Assembly (NCBI GenBank): GCA_010031985.1
Contig: RGYP01000089.1
Location: 1-7,260, forward strand
Reading direction: 5' to 3'
From: Gammaproteobacteria bacterium
GTDB lineage: Bacteria > Pseudomonadota > Gammaproteobacteria > Steroidobacterales > Steroidobacteraceae
DNA: 7,260 nt
Position numbers and translations under genes: made by a program. The notes under the pieces are model-generated. The model was not told the DNA's origin, did not search any database, and saw only the letters and a list, made by a program, of their open reading frames with translations. Each line of letters starts with the position of its first letter. Positions within the stretch are counted from its first letter, which is position 1. Shown here piece after piece: positions 6,217 to 7,260 of this stretch.

Positions 6217-7149
6217 ATGCCGCAGCAAAACCCGTCACGCCAGATCGAGATCGTCGAGGTAGGGCCGCGGGACGGTCTGCAGAGCGAGCCCGGGGTGCTG
6301 GCGACCGCCGCAAAAGTCGAACTCATCGAGCGACTGATCGCGAGCGGGCTGCGGCGTCTCGAGGTGACGAGTTTCGTCAATCCCAAGAAAGTGCCGCAGA
6401 TGGCCGACGCCGAGCAGGTTCTGGCGGCGCTCGAAAAGCGCACCGATGTGCGTTACGTCGGCCTGGTGCTCAATAAAAAGGGCTTCGAGCGCGCGCTCGC
6501 GGCCGGTTGCAACGAAGTCGGCATGGCGGTCGTGGCGAGCGACACCTTCAACCGCCGCAATCAGGGTGTCGGCACCGACGAGTCCATCGCCACCTGGCAC
6601 GAGATCGCCCGCGAGGCGCGCGCCGCCGGCATCCGCGCACAGGTGACCGTCTCGGCCGCTTTCGGCTGCCCGTTCGAGGGTGAGATTCCCGTGAGCCGCG
6701 TGATCGAAGTCGCCAAGCGTGTGGCGGAAGTCGAGCCCTTCGAAGTCGCCTTTGCCGATACGATCGGCGTCGGGGTGCCGGCGCAGGTCAGCGAGATTCT
6801 CGGCCGCGCCCGCGAGGCGCTGCCCGCCAGCGTTCGCCTGCGCGCGCATTTCCACAACACCCGCAACACCGGCCTCGCGAATGCCTACGCGGCCGTCGAG
6901 GCCGGCGTGTCGGCCCTCGATTCCAGCGTGGGCGGCATCGGCGGCTGTCCGTTTGCGCCCGCGGCGACCGGCAATATCCCCACCGAAGATCTCGTCTACA
7001 TGCTCGCACGCTCGGGCGTGCAGACGGGCGTCGATCTCGACAAACTCGTTGCCACGGCCGAGTGGCTGCAACTGACCTTGGGCCGCAACGTCCCGGGGAT
7101 GTTGCTCAAAGCCGGGAATTTTCCCCGGCCCACGGCCGAGGCCGCCTGA
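6217..7149 (+). CDS. Hydroxymethylglutaryl-CoA lyase-family protein, DRE-TIM metallolyase (310 aa)
   Basis: The TIM-barrel lyase signatures are clear: EIVEVGPRDGLQSEPG (11-26) with catalytic R18 and metal ligand D19, EVTSFVNPKKVPQMAD (49-64), the metal-binding H211 and H213 in AHFHNTRNTG, and the flexible active-site loop GGIGGCPFAPAATGN (239-253) with catalytic C244 and ligand N253. HMG-CoA lyase splits HMG-CoA into acetyl-CoA and acetoacetate, completing leucine degradation; relatives cleave other 3-hydroxy-3-methyl acyl-CoAs. The motif HFHNTRNTG replaces the HCHDTYGQ of classical enzymes, which marks a separate subfamily, so the exact substrate is uncertain. I chose the ATG at 6217 because GGAG lies 6 nt before it; an in-frame ATG at 6205 contains that same ribosome-binding site and has none of its own. 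It is transcribed divergently from the CoA-transferase and followed by a terminator, so it is probably monocistronic. Confidence 0.92.
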   Translation: MPQQNPSRQIEIVEVGPRDGLQSEPGVLATAAKVELIERLIASGLRRLEVTSFVNPKKVPQMADAEQVLAALEKRTDVRYVGLVLNKKGFERALAAGCNEVGMAVVASDTFNRRNQGVGTDESIATWHEIAREARAAGIRAQVTVSAAFGCPFEGEIPVSRVIEVAKRVAEVEPFEVAFADTIGVGVPAQVSEILGRAREALPASVRLRAHFHNTRNTGLANAYAAVEAGVSALDSSVGGIGGCPFAPAATGNIPTEDLVYMLARSGVQTGVDLDKLVATAEWLQLTLGRNVPGMLLKAGNFPRPTAEAA

Positions 7150-7197
7150 TGGTAGGGCGAGGCGGCGTTCGACGAGCCGCGATTGCATCGTCATCAC

Positions 7198-7233
7198 GGT
7201 GGTCGGATACTTCGACCACCTTCCTTTCTCTCT
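7198..7233 (+). terminator. Rho-independent terminator after the HMG-CoA lyase-family gene
   Basis: GGTGGTCG (7198-7205) and CGACCACC (7213-7220) form a perfect 8-bp stem with the 7-nt loop GATACTT. A pyrimidine run TTCCTTTCTCTCT (7221-7233) follows on the plus strand. It sits 48 nt after the stop codon and before the next start, as expected for an intrinsic terminator. The T tract is interrupted by C, so termination may be incomplete. Confidence 0.75.
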
Positions 7234-7256
7234 GATCCTCGAGCCCCGGAGGGCGC

Positions 7257-7260
7257 ATGT
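7257..7260 (+). CDS. Start of the next gene, only the first codon in the window
   Basis: An ATG at 7257-7259 is preceded by a near-perfect Shine-Dalgarno GGAGGG (7248-7253) with 3-4 nt spacing. It follows the terminator at 7198-7233, so it would need its own promoter or read-through; none is obvious in the 23 bp between. Nothing can be said about the product. Confidence 0.45.

Noticed and set aside
6235..7197. Long minus-strand reading of 320 codons opposite the HMG-CoA-lyase-family gene
   Set aside because: The plus-strand reading has all catalytic motifs of the lyase family; the opposite frame is Gly/Ala/Arg/His-rich with no recognisable domain.
1..7260. CRISPR array, tRNA, rRNA, transposon ends or phage genes
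   Set aside because: No regularly spaced repeats, cloverleaf or T-loop signature, terminal inverted repeats, transposase or phage-like proteins were seen on either strand.

Overview
The window is GC-rich and densely packed. It has short gaps between genes, overlapping start and stop codons, and Shine-Dalgarno-like motifs upstream of most starts. Codon choice and gene content suggest the chromosome of a high-GC proteobacterium, perhaps a gamma- or betaproteobacterium. That placement is inferred from protein style alone and is not firm. There are no rRNA, tRNA, CRISPR, transposase or phage genes.

Layout. Seven complete genes run leftwards on the minus strand from a divergent promoter region at about 6090-6216. 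In transcription order they are: a CaiB/BaiF (class III) CoA-transferase (6089-4875), an isochorismatase-superfamily cysteine hydrolase resembling N-carbamoylsarcosine amidase (4864-4205), a two-module VOC/glyoxalase-fold protein (4202-3309), a small uncharacterised protein 'A' (3312-2965, 4-nt overlap with the VOC gene), a class I SAM-dependent methyltransferase with a long N-terminal region (2861-1692), a second small protein 'B' (1685-1248) that is a paralogue of A, and an uncharacterised polytopic membrane protein (1206-328). The stop codon of the last gene sits in the loop of a strong GC hairpin (317-340). Beyond it, the left edge holds the end of a TPR-repeat protein with no credible start in the window, so it looks truncated or frameshifted.

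On the plus strand, an HMG-CoA lyase-family protein (6217-7149) is transcribed away from the CoA-transferase and ends at a clear intrinsic terminator (7198-7233). A well-formed Shine-Dalgarno and ATG at 7248-7259 mark the start of another gene that leaves the window.

How the genes may work together. The divergent CoA-transferase/HMG-CoA-lyase pair suggests activation of a free dicarboxylic or branched acid to its CoA thioester, followed by retro-Claisen cleavage. The amidohydrolase, VOC protein and methyltransferase are consistent with a catabolic or modification pathway whose substrate cannot be read from the sequence. The most unusual feature is the pair of paralogous small proteins (A and B), each directly downstream of an enzyme gene in the same operon. 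No function is known to me for this family.
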